Shown: piece by piece, positions 55,156 to 64,000 of the stretch
Numbering within the stretch: position 1 is the first letter of the stretch
Layout: each line of letters begins with the position of its first letter
NCBI RefSeq assembly: GCF_002614725.1
Contig: NZ_MRZN01000002.1
Span: 1-64,000, forward strand
Length of the DNA stretch: 64,000 bases
Direction: 5' to 3'
Source of the DNA: Staphylococcus edaphicus
GTDB lineage: Bacteria; Bacillota; Bacilli; Staphylococcales; Staphylococcaceae
Translations under genes and position numbers: made by a program
The notes under the pieces: model-generated
The model's database searches: none
Told to the model about the DNA's origin: nothing
Seen by the model: only the letters and a program-made list of their open reading frames with translations

Positions 55156-55501
55156 AATCCCACTCCTATTGGCTTAATTTGCATATATCTATAATATTAA
55201 AAGTGACAAAGTCATTTATAATTTAAGTGGTTAAAAAATGACTTTTTTGTGAACAAACCACATGTATACATTGAAATTAATCCAAATTTATCAACTATTA
55301 AAAACAGGGAAATCTTAACCGTTTTCAGGTGAAGGCCTGTGTAACACTCTAATGATTATAAATATTAGCAAAATAAATTATCGTTAATAACAATATTATC
55401 ACATAATAGACGATTGCGTATATTCTTGAATTCACTTGCTTTTTACAATTTAGTAAGATACACTCTTCTTATAAAGTTACAATTGTTAGGGGGAGTATGT
55501 C
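55156..55501. promoter_or_regulatory. Intergenic region with the ylaN promoter
   Basis: 346 bases between divergent genes. A good sigma-A promoter TTGCTT (55436-55441), 17 bases, TACACT (55459-55464) lies before ylaN. The rest is AT-rich; a small GAAGGCCTGTG segment near 55331 breaks it, but no gene or strong hairpin is seen. Confidence 0.6.
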
Positions 55502-55777
55502 TTGGAAAAAAATCAACAAATGAATAATGCGGCATATGACCAATTGAATAAAGATGCTGATAGGATTCTCCAACTTATTAAAGTACAAATGGATAATCTA
55601 ACATTACCTCAATGCCCATTATATGAAGAAGTACTTGATACACAAATGTTTGGTTTACAAAAAGAAGTGGACTTTGCTGTACAACTAGGCCTAGTTGACA
55701 GAGAAGTGGGCAAAGATTTGATGCTTCGTTTAGAAAAAGAACTTTCTAAATTGCATGATGCATTTACTAATGTTTAA
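55502..55777 (+). CDS. ylaN: YlaN family protein (UPF0358)
   Basis: 91 residues from a TTG after [51 protein letters not shown] is the highly conserved core of YlaN. An essential small helical protein in B. subtilis and S. aureus under usual conditions; it has been linked to iron homeostasis through Fur. The gene lies just upstream of ftsW, as in other Bacillales. Confidence 0.93.
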   Translation: MEKNQQMNNAAYDQLNKDADRILQLIKVQMDNLTLPQCPLYEEVLDTQMFGLQKEVDFAVQLGLVDREVGKDLMLRLEKELSKLHDAFTNV

Positions 55778-56158
55778 TTTGGTTAATGAGATAGATTTAT
55801 TTTTGGAAACACAGTATTCCAAAATTGAAATACGAATGGCTTATATAGGACAATTTTTCATTAAAACTACATAAATCGTATGAGAGTGGCTGGGACATCA
55901 ATCATTTGTTGATATATCTTAGCCATTTTTGTCGTGCTTTGAAAACACAAATTTTTGTAAAACAATAAAATTATGTATATTAGTGCCATATTTACTCGAG
56001 AAATTGTTACAATGTTTGATATAATGTTAAAAGTGTAGTTTATTATATAAATCAATTAACATAACTAAAATCACTTAGGATTTAGGTAATAATTTAGTGA
56101 ATGCATTTGAGGCGTTAACAAATATAATATTAAAAATTAGAATTGGATGATATGTCAT
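55778..56158. other. Intergenic region before ftsW
   Basis: 381 bases. Near 55883-55932 an imperfect hairpin (GTGGCT...AGCCAT then T) resembles the GTGGGACA-type staphylococcal terminator/repeat and can end ylaN. An extended -10 TGATATAAT lies at about 56017-56025 and probably drives ftsW, although the -35 is unclear. No other gene. Confidence 0.55.
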
Positions 56159-57391
56159 ATGAATAACATAAAACGATTTTTTCGGTATATTGGTAAAAAT
56201 GCTAAGTATATCGATTATCCGCTAGTAGTTACATATTTATTATTATGTCTAATTGGTTTGGTTATGGTGTATAGTGCAAGTATGGTTGCTGCTACAAAGG
56301 GATCATTGACGGGCGGTATATCAGTTCCAGGTACATACTTTTATACAAGGCAATTAATGTACGTGATAATGAGTTTAGTTATAGTATTTTTCATGGCATT
56401 TTTCATGAATGTTAAATTTTTAGAGACAATAAGATTTCAAAAATGGATGATGCTTGGTATTATTATTTTGCTTGCTGCAACTCTACTTGTAGGAAGTAAT
56501 ATCAATGGATCAAAGAGTTGGATTAATTTAGGTTTTATGAACTTGCAAGCATCAGAATTATTGAAAATTGCAATCATCTTATACATTCCTTATATGATTG
56601 AAAAGAAGCGGCCTAAAGTATTTAAACAACCGAAACTAATGACTTCACCAATTATTCTTGCTGGCCTATGTATCGCTTTAGTATTATTACAGCGAGATGT
56701 TGGGCAAACGCTATTGATATTGATTATATTCTTTTCAATACTTTTCTATGCTGGGATTGGTGTCCAAAAATCCATTAAGTATGGATTGTTAATCTTCGTT
56801 GGTGTTGTGATCATTGGTTCGCTCTTCTTAATTATTGGTTTGGTGCCAGACTATTTAACAGCGAGATTTAGTACTTTGACCAATCCATTTAGTCAAGAAT
56901 CAGGTACAGGATACCATATCTCTAATTCTCTCATCGCAATTGGTAATGGTGGATTACTAGGTAGAGGCTTAGGAAATAGTATTATGAAATTAGGTTACTT
57001 ACCAGAGCCACATACTGACTTTATCTTTTCTATAATCTGTGAGGAATTAGGTTTAGTAGGTGGGCTTGTAGTTATCTGTTTACTATTCTTCATTGTATAT
57101 AGAGCGTTTGAGTTGGCAAACAAAACAAACTCGTATTTCTATAAACTCGTATGTGTTGGTGTAGCAAGTTATATTGGAAGTCAAACCTTCGTTAACTTAG
57201 GTGGTATTTCAGGTACGATTCCATTAACGGGAGTGCCGTTGCCTTTTATTAGCTTTGGTGGCTCTTCAATGATTAGTTTGAGTATTGCACTAGGTTTATT
57301 ACTTATTACTGGTAAACAAATAAGAATTGAAGCATATAGAAAAAAACAAGCGGCTAAGAAAAAAACACATATCGGTATTGCAAAACGGTAG
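56159..57391 (+). CDS. ftsW: Cell-division peptidoglycan polymerase FtsW (SEDS)
   Basis: About 410 residues from the ATG at 56159, placed after GGATGAT; an in-frame ATG at 56147 is also possible. Ten helices of the SEDS family. GLVMVYSAS in helix 1, RDVGQTLLIL, the large extracellular loop after helix 7 with LPEPHTDFIFSIICEELG (catalytic Asp), and TGVPLPFISFGGSS near the end. It polymerises lipid II glycan chains at the septum together with a class B PBP. Placement next to pycA matches FtsW rather than RodA. Confidence 0.94.
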   Translation: MNNIKRFFRYIGKNAKYIDYPLVVTYLLLCLIGLVMVYSASMVAATKGSLTGGISVPGTYFYTRQLMYVIMSLVIVFFMAFFMNVKFLETIRFQKWMMLGIIILLAATLLVGSNINGSKSWINLGFMNLQASELLKIAIILYIPYMIEKKRPKVFKQPKLMTSPIILAGLCIALVLLQRDVGQTLLILIIFFSILFYAGIGVQKSIKYGLLIFVGVVIIGSLFLIIGLVPDYLTARFSTLTNPFSQESGTGYHISNSLIAIGNGGLLGRGLGNSIMKLGYLPEPHTDFIFSIICEELGLVGGLVVICLLFFIVYRAFELANKTNSYFYKLVCVGVASYIGSQTFVNLGGISGTIPLTGVPLPFISFGGSSMISLSIALGLLLITGKQIRIEAYRKKQAAKKKTHIGIAKR

Positions 57392-57438
57392 TAATTAAAA
57401 TCGCAATTGATTCATATAAATGAAGATGATTTAGTGTA

Positions 57439-57487
57439 AAGGCAAACAATTCAACTGTTTAAAGTTGAATTGTTTGCTTATTTTTTT
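57439..57487 (+). terminator. Terminator of ftsW
   Basis: GCAAACAATTCAAC pairs with GTTGAATTGTTTGC across about eight bases; then TTATTTTTTT. Confidence 0.88.
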
Positions 57488-57711
57488 ACAATTAGGTAGT
57501 GATTTTGAATTACTTTTAACCAAATAGACATATAATAACAAAAAGTTATCGATAATAATAACTTTTTATTAATAAAAATAAATGGTATAATTTTGTTCTA
57601 AGCTTGTGATATTAAGATTTACGATACAAGTTTAGAATTAGTGTTGTTATACAAAAAATTAAAATACAACTTATTAAAAAGCGTTTTGAGTTAAGCGTGA
57701 ATTGTTTATTA

Positions 57712-57741
57712 TTGTATACATTGTTCGTATTTTGCTATAAT
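57712..57741 (+). promoter_or_regulatory. pycA promoter
   Basis: Extended -10 TGCTATAAT (57733-57741) with TTGTAT (57712-57717) 18 bases upstream. It lies about 50 bases before the chosen pycA start and inside the longer reading of the gene, supporting the GTG start. The rest of 57392-57711 holds the ftsW terminator and AT-rich sequence. Confidence 0.65.
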
Positions 57742-57793
57742 GGAGTACATATCTAACTTTTTAGAAAATTCAAAAAATAAGGGGGACCATGAT

Positions 57794-60700
57794 GTGAAAC
57801 AAATAAACAAGCTTTTGGTAGCCAATCGTGGTGAAATAGCAATAAGAATTTTTAGAGCAGCGACAGAATTAGATATTAAAACAGTTGCAATTTATTCAAA
57901 TGAAGATAAGGGATCTTTACATAGATATAAAGCAGATGAATCCTATTTAGTAGGGAAAGATATAGGACCTGCTGAGTCATATTTAGATATAGAAAGAATC
58001 ATTGAAGTTGCAAAACGTGCAGATGTAGATGCGATACATCCAGGTTATGGTTTTTTAAGTGAAAATGAAACATTTGCCCGCAGATGCCAAGAAGAAGGGA
58101 TTAAGTTTATTGGCCCGCGTGTGGAACATTTAGATATGTTTGGTGATAAGGTTAAAGCGAGAACAACCGCGATTAATGCTAATTTAACCGTAATTCCTGG
58201 AACTGACGGTCCAATTGATAATCAAAAAGATGCTGTAGCATTTGCGAATGAAGCAGGTTATCCGCTTATGATTAAAGCAACAAGTGGTGGCGGCGGTAAA
58301 GGTATGCGTATTGTACAATCAGAAAATGAATTAGAAGATGCTTTCCACCGAGCTAAATCTGAAGCTGAGAAATCATTTGGTAACAGCGAAGTTTATATTG
58401 AAAAATATATTGATAATCCAAAGCATATTGAAGTACAAGTGATTGGTGATGAACATGGCAACATTGTACATTTATATGAACGTGATTGCTCTGTACAAAG
58501 ACGACATCAAAAAGTAGTAGAAGTAGCGCCTTCAGTTGCTTTGTCAGACGATTTAAGAGAACGTATCTGTAATGCTGCAATTCAATTGATGGAAAATATT
58601 GACTACGTCAATGCCGGCACTGTTGAATTTCTCGTATCAGGTGATGAATTTTATTTCATTGAGGTTAACCCACGTGTCCAAGTAGAACATACTATTACCG
58701 AGATGGTCACAGGCGTAGATATAGTGAAAACTCAAATACTTATAGCTGATGGTGAAAACCTGTTTGATGAAGAAATTAGTATGCCTAGACAGGATGATAT
58801 CAGAACACTAGGTTATGCTATACAATGCCGTATTACGACAGAAGATCCGACAAATGATTTTATGCCGGATACAGGACGTATCATCGCCTATCGTTCAAGT
58901 GGTGGATTTGGTGTGAGATTAGATGCGGGTGATGGATTCCAAGGTGCAGAAATTTCGCCATACTATGATTCATTATTAGTGAAATTATCAACGCATGCGA
59001 TGTCTTATAAACAAGCGAATGAAAAAATGGACCGTTCATTGCAAGAAATGAGAATTCGTGGTGTTAAAACGAATGTTCCATTTTTAATTAATGTAATGAG
59101 AAATGAACAATTTAAAACGGGCGACTATACTACTAAATTTATTGAGCAAACACCCAATTTATTCGATATAGAACCAACACTAGATAGAGGAACGAAAACA
59201 CTAGAATATATCGGAAACGTTTCAATCAATGGATTTCCAAATGTGGAAAAACGTCCAAAACCAATTTATGAAACATCACCTATACCACAAATTTCTAAAA
59301 AGGAAATAGCTCAATTAGAAGGAACAAAGCAATTACTGGATGCAAAAGGGCCAAGGGCAGTAGCGGACTGGTTAAAACAGCAAGACGATGTGTTAATTAC
59401 TGACACAACATTTAGAGATGCGCATCAGTCATTATTAGCTACACGTGTGAGAACTAAAGATATGATGAACATTGCTTCGAAGACGGCTGAAGTAATGAAA
59501 GATAGCTTTTCACTTGAGATGTGGGGAGGCGCGACATTTGATGTTGCCTATAATTTCCTGAAAGAGAATCCATGGCAACGATTGGAAAGATTGAGAAAAG
59601 AAATACCTAATGTGTTATTCCAAATGTTGTTACGTGCATCTAATGCTGTAGGTTATAAAAATTATCCAGACAACGTAATTAAAAAATTCGTTAAAGAAAG
59701 TGCAGAAGCGGGTATAGATGTATTCCGTATTTTCGACTCATTAAATTGGGTGGATCAAATGAAAGTAGCCAATGAAGCCGTACAAGAAGCTGGAAAAATA
59801 TCAGAAGGGGCGATTTGTTACACAGGCGATATCTTAAACCCAAATCGTTCGGATATCTATACATTAAAATACTATGTTGATATGGCTAAAACACTTGAAC
59901 GTGAAGGATTCCATATCTTAGCAATTAAAGATATGGCAGGTTTATTGAAACCTAAGGCTGCCAATGAATTAATTGGTGAATTGAAAGCTGCCGTTGATTT
60001 ACCTATTCACTTACACACGCATGATACAAGTGGGAATGGCTTATTAGTGTATAAACAAGCTATCGATGCAGGTGTGGACGTAATTGATACTGCCGTTGCT
60101 TCGATGAGTGGCTTAACAAGTCAACCTAGTGGTAACTCGCTATATTATGCATTAAATGGATTTGAAAGAAATATGCGTGCAGATGTAGATGGTATGGAAG
60201 AGCTATCACACTATTGGGGTACAGTACGTCAATATTACAGTGATTTCGAAAGTGATATCAAATCACCAAATACGGAAATCTATAAACATGAAATGCCAGG
60301 TGGTCAGTATTCAAACCTCAGTCAACAAGCTAAAAGTTTAGGTTTAGGTAATCGATTTAACGAAGTGAAGGAAATGTACAAACGAGTTAACTTCTTGTTT
60401 GGTGATATCGTTAAGGTAACACCATCTTCAAAAGTAGTCGGTGACATGGCATTATACATGGTACAAAACGATTTAGACGAGGCGTCTATCTTGAAAGATG
60501 GTTATAAATTAGATTTTCCTGAGTCTGTAGTATCGTTCTTTAAAGGGGACATTGGACAGCCTGTAAATGGGTTTAACAAAGATTTACAAAAAGTCATACT
60601 CAAAGGTCAACCTGCTATAACAGATAGACCAGGTGAGTACTTGGAGCCTGTGGATTTTGAAGCAGTAAGAAGTGAATTAGAAGAAAAACAACAAAGTGAA

Positions 60701-61249
60701 GTGACAGAACAAGACATCATTAGTTACGTATTATATCCAAAAGTGTACGAGCAATTTATAGCAACACAAGAACAATTTGGTAATGTATCGTTATTAGATA
60801 CACCGACATTCTTCTTCGGTATGCGTTCTAATGAAACAGTTGAAATTGAAATAGATACAGGTAAACGATTAATTATTACACTCAAAACAATAACAGAACC
60901 AGACGAAAAAGGTATACGAACAATATTTTATGATATGAATGGTCAAGCACGACGAATCTTTATTCAAGATGAAAATGTTAAGGCAAATGAAAGTGTTAAA
61001 CCTAAAGCGGATAAATTAAATCCTAATCATATTGGTGCACAAATGCCAGGTTCGGTTACAGAAGTTAAAATTTCCGAAGGTGAGTCTGTAACGAGTGGTC
61101 AAGCATTATTGATTACTGAAGCGATGAAGATGGAGACAACAATTCAAGCACCATTCGATGGCGTGGTTAAGAAATTGACAGTACAAAGTGGTGAAGCTAT
61201 TGAGACAGGCGATTTGCTTATTGAAATAGAAAAAGAGCCAGTTGACTAA
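57794..61249 (+). CDS. pycA: Pyruvate carboxylase
   Basis: 1151 residues from a GTG seven bases after AAGGGGGA; an upstream in-frame ATG would begin at the promoter. It makes oxaloacetate from pyruvate, bicarbonate and ATP. Order: biotin carboxylase (1-460; SGGGGKGMRIV, EVNPRVQVEHTITE), carboxyltransferase (about 530-800; TDTTFRDAHQSLLATRVRT, HLHTHDTSGNG), a PC tetramerisation region, and the C-terminal biotin carrier with EAMKMET. In related Firmicutes it is inhibited by c-di-AMP. Confidence 0.98.
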   Translation: MKQINKLLVANRGEIAIRIFRAATELDIKTVAIYSNEDKGSLHRYKADESYLVGKDIGPAESYLDIERIIEVAKRADVDAIHPGYGFLSENETFARRCQEEGIKFIGPRVEHLDMFGDKVKARTTAINANLTVIPGTDGPIDNQKDAVAFANEAGYPLMIKATSGGGGKGMRIVQSENELEDAFHRAKSEAEKSFGNSEVYIEKYIDNPKHIEVQVIGDEHGNIVHLYERDCSVQRRHQKVVEVAPSVALSDDLRERICNAAIQLMENIDYVNAGTVEFLVSGDEFYFIEVNPRVQVEHTITEMVTGVDIVKTQILIADGENLFDEEISMPRQDDIRTLGYAIQCRITTEDPTNDFMPDTGRIIAYRSSGGFGVRLDAGDGFQGAEISPYYDSLLVKLSTHAMSYKQANEKMDRSLQEMRIRGVKTNVPFLINVMRNEQFKTGDYTTKFIEQTPNLFDIEPTLDRGTKTLEYIGNVSINGFPNVEKRPKPIYETSPIPQISKKEIAQLEGTKQLLDAKGPRAVADWLKQQDDVLITDTTFRDAHQSLLATRVRTKDMMNIASKTAEVMKDSFSLEMWGGATFDVAYNFLKENPWQRLERLRKEIPNVLFQMLLRASNAVGYKNYPDNVIKKFVKESAEAGIDVFRIFDSLNWVDQMKVANEAVQEAGKISEGAICYTGDILNPNRSDIYTLKYYVDMAKTLEREGFHILAIKDMAGLLKPKAANELIGELKAAVDLPIHLHTHDTSGNGLLVYKQAIDAGVDVIDTAVASMSGLTSQPSGNSLYYALNGFERNMRADVDGMEELSHYWGTVRQYYSDFESDIKSPNTEIYKHEMPGGQYSNLSQQAKSLGLGNRFNEVKEMYKRVNFLFGDIVKVTPSSKVVGDMALYMVQNDLDEASILKDGYKLDFPESVVSFFKGDIGQPVNGFNKDLQKVILKGQPAITDRPGEYLEPVDFEAVRSELEEKQQSEVTEQDIISYVLYPKVYEQFIATQEQFGNVSLLDTPTFFFGMRSNETVEIEIDTGKRLIITLKTITEPDEKGIRTIFYDMNGQARRIFIQDENVKANESVKPKADKLNPNHIGAQMPGSVTEVKISEGESVTSGQALLITEAMKMETTIQAPFDGVVKKLTVQSGEAIETGDLLIEIEKEPVD

Positions 61250-61275
61250 ATTAAGTTGAAATTAACATTTAACAT

Positions 61276-61315
61276 AAAAAAAGTACCTTCAAATTGAAAT
61301 GAAGGTACTTTTTTT
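61276..61315. terminator. Bidirectional terminator between pycA and ctaA
   Basis: GTACCTTCA pairs with TGAAGGTAC, flanked by seven A and seven T. Confidence 0.9.
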
Positions 61316-61334
61316 GATGATGAGGATGAAGTTA

Positions 61335-62243
61335 TTATCCGCCACTGCGAATTGTTCGTAACATTAATACAATAAAGTATGCGATTAATCCAAAGAGTAA
61401 CGTAATAAATAGCGCATGTAATAATGCGATGAATAAGTTAACTTCAGTAATAATAGATAATGCGCCTGTTGTTACTTGTAAGATAACTAAAATAAATGCT
61501 GCAGTATAACCATAACGAATGGTACGATTATCTGCATAATTGTTTATTGCATGGATAAATGTAATCATAATCCAAATAAAAGCGATTAAAGCCATACCTC
61601 TGTGTGTGAAGTTCACCCAATCTTGAACGTTGTGTGGCATCAAATCGTTAAATGGTAAAGGCCATTGTCCATAAGCTAAACTAGCTTCTTTGTGTCTCAC
61701 AAGTGCACCGGTATAAATTGTCATGTAAACAATGAGTGCCATAATCCATGTGTAAATTCTCAATGGTTTTCTGATAAATAATTCATCAGCTTCATATTTA
61801 CGATCAATCTCATATATGATTAAAGTAAGCACGAATACAGATGAAAAAGAAATTAAAGATATACCAAAGTGAAGTGCTAATACATATGCATTTTGTTGCC
61901 ACATAACTGCTGCAGCACCTACTAATGCTTGTATTAGTAAGAAGCCAATACTGATACAACATAGTGGTTTAACTTCTTTAATGTAACCAATATGTTTCCA
62001 AGATACGATAACGAGCCATAATACAATGATTAAGGATAAACCTGATACGGCCCGATGACTTAATTCAATTATAGTTTGAATTGGTAAATTTTGAGGTAAG
62101 AAAGCACCATGACAAAGAGGCCAGTCAGATCCACAACCATCTGCCGAACCGGTCTTTGTTACCAATGCGCCACCAAGTTGAACAAAAGCCATAATGACTG
62201 TTGCTATCACAGATAACCATTTTAGGTTTTTTTTGCTAAACAA
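61335..62243 (-). CDS. ctaA: Heme A synthase
   Basis: 302 residues from a TTG at 62241-62243 after GTGGGGGG; the longer reading from 62294 would put the RBS inside. Eight helices. The extracellular Cys pair of the Bacillus type is in GCGSDWPLC; heme His residues in [23 protein letters not shown] and LLHALF. It oxidises heme O to heme A for Qox. Divergent from ctaB, as in Bacillus. Confidence 0.95.
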   Translation of the reverse strand: MFSKKNLKWLSVIATVIMAFVQLGGALVTKTGSADGCGSDWPLCHGAFLPQNLPIQTIIELSHRAVSGLSLIIVLWLVIVSWKHIGYIKEVKPLCCISIGFLLIQALVGAAAVMWQQNAYVLALHFGISLISFSSVFVLTLIIYEIDRKYEADELFIRKPLRIYTWIMALIVYMTIYTGALVRHKEASLAYGQWPLPFNDLMPHNVQDWVNFTHRGMALIAFIWIMITFIHAINNYADNRTIRYGYTAAFILVILQVTTGALSIITEVNLFIALLHALFITLLFGLIAYFIVLMLRTIRSGG

Positions 62244-62396
62244 GAAGTAACCCCCCACTTTAAATATATAGCGTTTGAGAAATTCAATGACCACATATTA
62301 TTAATTAAGCCACATAATAGTAGTTATAAATCTCATTAATATATTTTATGTTCATAAATCTTAAATTTAATTATAACAATAAATGCCAAATAAAAT

Positions 62397-62442
62397 GTGT
62401 CACAAAAATGACTTTTTATTAATGTCGATAAAGTGTCACAAA
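62397..62442. promoter_or_regulatory. Direct repeats GTGTCACAAA between ctaA and ctaB
   Basis: Identical words at 62397-62406 and 62433-62442 (36 bases from start to start); on the minus strand they read TTTGTGACAC. They resemble the TTTGTGA half-sites of ResD/SrrA-type response regulators. They lie between divergent ctaA and ctaB, so one regulator may control both. Inference only. Confidence 0.5.
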
Positions 62443-62517
62443 TATCTTCGCATTAATGTAGTCAATCGAACAAAATTAATATATCATTGAATTATATGAA
62501 AAAATAGGAGGGAAATT

Positions 62518-63429
62518 ATGAACAAAGAACAAACTTTGGCACATAATTCTAGCCGCATCACTTTTAAAGAGTTGCAGCAAATTATTAAAATGGGATTAGT
62601 TCAAGGCAATCTCATCCCTGCATTTGCTGGATCATGGTTAGCAATTGTGTTGGCAAATCATTCCTTCCTCTCGTCAATACCACAAATCTTAATGATGTTA
62701 GTGGGCTCTACGTTAATTATGGGGGGCGCATGTGCTTTAAATAATTACTATGATCAAGATATTGACAGTATCATGCCAAGTAAACAACAGAGACCTACAG
62801 TTAATGAAAGAATTTCAAATAGAAATTTATTAATTCTCAGCTTTGGAATGATGCTTATAGGGGAAGCATTACTATTTGCACTAAACATACCATCAGGTGT
62901 TATTGGCTTGTTAGGTATTGTGGGATATGTATCATTTTACTCTATTTGGTCTAAAAGACACACAGTTTGGAATACAGTAATCGGTAGTTTTCCTGGGGCA
63001 GTGCCACCGTTAATTGGTTGGACGGCAATAGAAGGAAACATTAGTCTAGTTGCAGTTGCACTATTCTTAGTTATTTTCTGTTGGCAACCAATTCATTTTT
63101 ATGCGTTAGCTATTAAGCGTAAAGATGAATATGCATTAGCAAATATTCCGATGTTACCATCAGTTAAAGGATATAACCGTACGAGAGTAAGTATGTTTAT
63201 ATGGTTAGTCATTTTATTACCATTACCTTTTTTATTGAGTAGCTTAGGTACCACATTTATTGTGTTAGCTACTTTATTAAATTTAGGCTGGTTATATCTA
63301 GGATTGACAAGTTTCAAAAAGGATACAGACCAAACTAAATGGGCAACAAAAATGTTTATATATTCACTAAACTATTTAGTTGTTTTTTTCGTTCTAGTTG
63401 TTGTCATATCGCTAATTCAAATGTTTTAA
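62518..63429 (+). CDS. ctaB: Protoheme IX farnesyltransferase (heme O synthase)
   Basis: 303 residues; ATG after AGGAGGG. UbiA-superfamily prenyltransferase with [12 protein letters not shown] (first Asp-rich motif) and [15 protein letters not shown] in the second loop; seven to nine helices. It adds farnesyl to heme B, giving heme O for CtaA. Followed at 24 bases by ctaM. Confidence 0.96.
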   Translation: MNKEQTLAHNSSRITFKELQQIIKMGLVQGNLIPAFAGSWLAIVLANHSFLSSIPQILMMLVGSTLIMGGACALNNYYDQDIDSIMPSKQQRPTVNERISNRNLLILSFGMMLIGEALLFALNIPSGVIGLLGIVGYVSFYSIWSKRHTVWNTVIGSFPGAVPPLIGWTAIEGNISLVAVALFLVIFCWQPIHFYALAIKRKDEYALANIPMLPSVKGYNRTRVSMFIWLVILLPLPFLLSSLGTTFIVLATLLNLGWLYLGLTSFKKDTDQTKWATKMFIYSLNYLVVFFVLVVVISLIQMF

Positions 63430-63453
63430 TAATTTATGATAAGGATGTATTAA

Positions 63454-63915
63454 ATGAACTTACCAATTTTACCTACAATCAGTACAAGCTTTATTGTGAT
63501 TAGTGCAATCCTTGTTGCAATAGGGTGGCGCCAAATTTGGAAAAGAAAAATTGAAAGTCATAAAAAAGTAATGCTTTGCGCTGCATTTTTTGCACTAGCA
63601 TTCTTTATTATTTATGCTTCGAGAACAATTTTTATAGGTAATACTGCTTTTGGTGGTCCAGATTCAATTAAAATTTATTATACAATATTCTTAGTCTTCC
63701 ATATTAATTTAGCAACAATCGGTGGAATATTAGGCATTGTACAAATCGTTACTGCTTTTAAAGATAAATTTAAAGTACATAGATTTGTTGGACCTATTGC
63801 GTCAATCATATGGTTCTTCACAGCCATCACAGGTGTGGCTGTCTATCTATTACTTTATGTATTTTATCCAGGTGGCGATACGACTTCGCTCATCAAAGCG
63901 ACATTTGGATTATAA
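63454..63915 (+). CDS. ctaM: DUF420 membrane protein CtaM
   Basis: 153 residues with four helices and conserved His residues (ESHKKVML, FHINLATIGG, KVHRFVGP) typical of DUF420, a CtaG-like heme-oxidase accessory family. In S. aureus the gene after ctaB is ctaM, needed for activity of the heme-A (aa3/QoxABCD) oxidase. The ATG has a weak RBS (AAGGATG). Cotranscribed with ctaB. Confidence 0.88.
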   Translation: MNLPILPTISTSFIVISAILVAIGWRQIWKRKIESHKKVMLCAAFFALAFFIIYASRTIFIGNTAFGGPDSIKIYYTIFLVFHINLATIGGILGIVQIVTAFKDKFKVHRFVGPIASIIWFFTAITGVAVYLLLYVFYPGGDTTSLIKATFGL

Positions 63916-63965
63916 AAAATCAAAAATAAAGCGTTAGTTTTTACCTAAATAAAAGGCATATAGCG

Positions 63966-63999
63966 AAGGTGAGCAATCTTTATAAAGATTGCTCACCTT
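63966..63999 (+). terminator. Hairpin terminator after ctaM
   Basis: AAGGTGAGCAATCTTTA pairs with its complement to the last bases of the window; the T tail starts at the edge (TTT). Likely the end of ctaB-ctaM and possibly of a convergent gene beyond. Confidence 0.75.
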
Positions 64000-64000
64000 T

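Noticed and set aside
57740-57793. Longer N terminus for pyruvate carboxylase
   Set aside because: The upstream ATG overlaps the -10 region of the promoter and the extra residues do not match the family.

Overview
The window is a low-GC Firmicutes chromosome segment. Gene order (qox, folD, purEKCSQLFMNHD, ykoEDC, ptsHI, cydAB, ktrC, rnjA-rpoY, def, pdhABCD, potABCD, mntH, typA, ylaN, ftsW, pycA, ctaA/ctaB/ctaM) and the protein sequences identify it as Staphylococcus. QoxA looks closer to the S. epidermidis form I remember than to S. aureus, so I favour a coagulase-negative species; I cannot fix the species without a search. Almost everything is core chromosome. The only mobile-element gene is an IS1182-family transposase fragment cut by the left edge.

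Layout. 1-6.5 kb: IS fragment, the qoxABCD menaquinol oxidase operon (minus strand), a small secreted Ig-like protein, and flavohemoglobin hmp behind an 18-bp redox-type operator. 6.5-18.9 kb: folD divergent from the eleven-gene de novo purine operon, with a candidate PurR box and a good sigma-A promoter between them. 18.9-21.9 kb: an ECF-type thiamine-related transporter (ykoEDC) under a TPP riboswitch with its own terminator. 22-26 kb: a 44-residue charged peptide gene, a membrane protein matching S. aureus AuxA by position, a 65-66 bp triple tandem repeat, an rRNA methyltransferase and an unknown protein. 26-32 kb: ptsHI, a glutaredoxin-like gene, cydAB (with a Rex-type operator at its promoter) and ktrC. 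32-36.5 kb: rpoY-rnjA, an unknown 90-residue gene, def and a YkyA lipoprotein. 36.7-41.8 kb: pdhABCD, with two hairpins between pdhB and pdhC. 41.8-50 kb: UPF0223, a regulator plus potABCD, an AuxB-like membrane protein, mntH with an MntR box, and a DUF4064 protein. 50-57.4 kb: UPF0637, an inositol monophosphatase gene broken by a one-base deletion, ylaF, typA, ylaI, a YlaL-like gene, ylaN and ftsW. 57.7-64 kb: pycA, then ctaA divergent from ctaB-ctaM.

The genes form a respiratory and central-carbon block. PTS sugar uptake feeds pyruvate to Pdh and PycA. Electrons leave through two terminal oxidases (Qox and Cyd), heme A/O is supplied by CtaA/CtaB, and CtaM supports the heme-A oxidase. hmp and cydA carry nearly the same 18-bp palindrome.

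I found no CRISPR array, prophage, toxin-antitoxin or defence cluster, and nothing I would call a new system. The items most worth a second look are: a 61-residue Asn/Lys/Gln-rich extension on RNase J1; a foldable repeat found twice at the same place beyond a terminator; the shared operator; the paired hairpins inside the pdh operon; the triple tandem repeat; spaced direct repeats before the pot operon; and the suhB frameshift.
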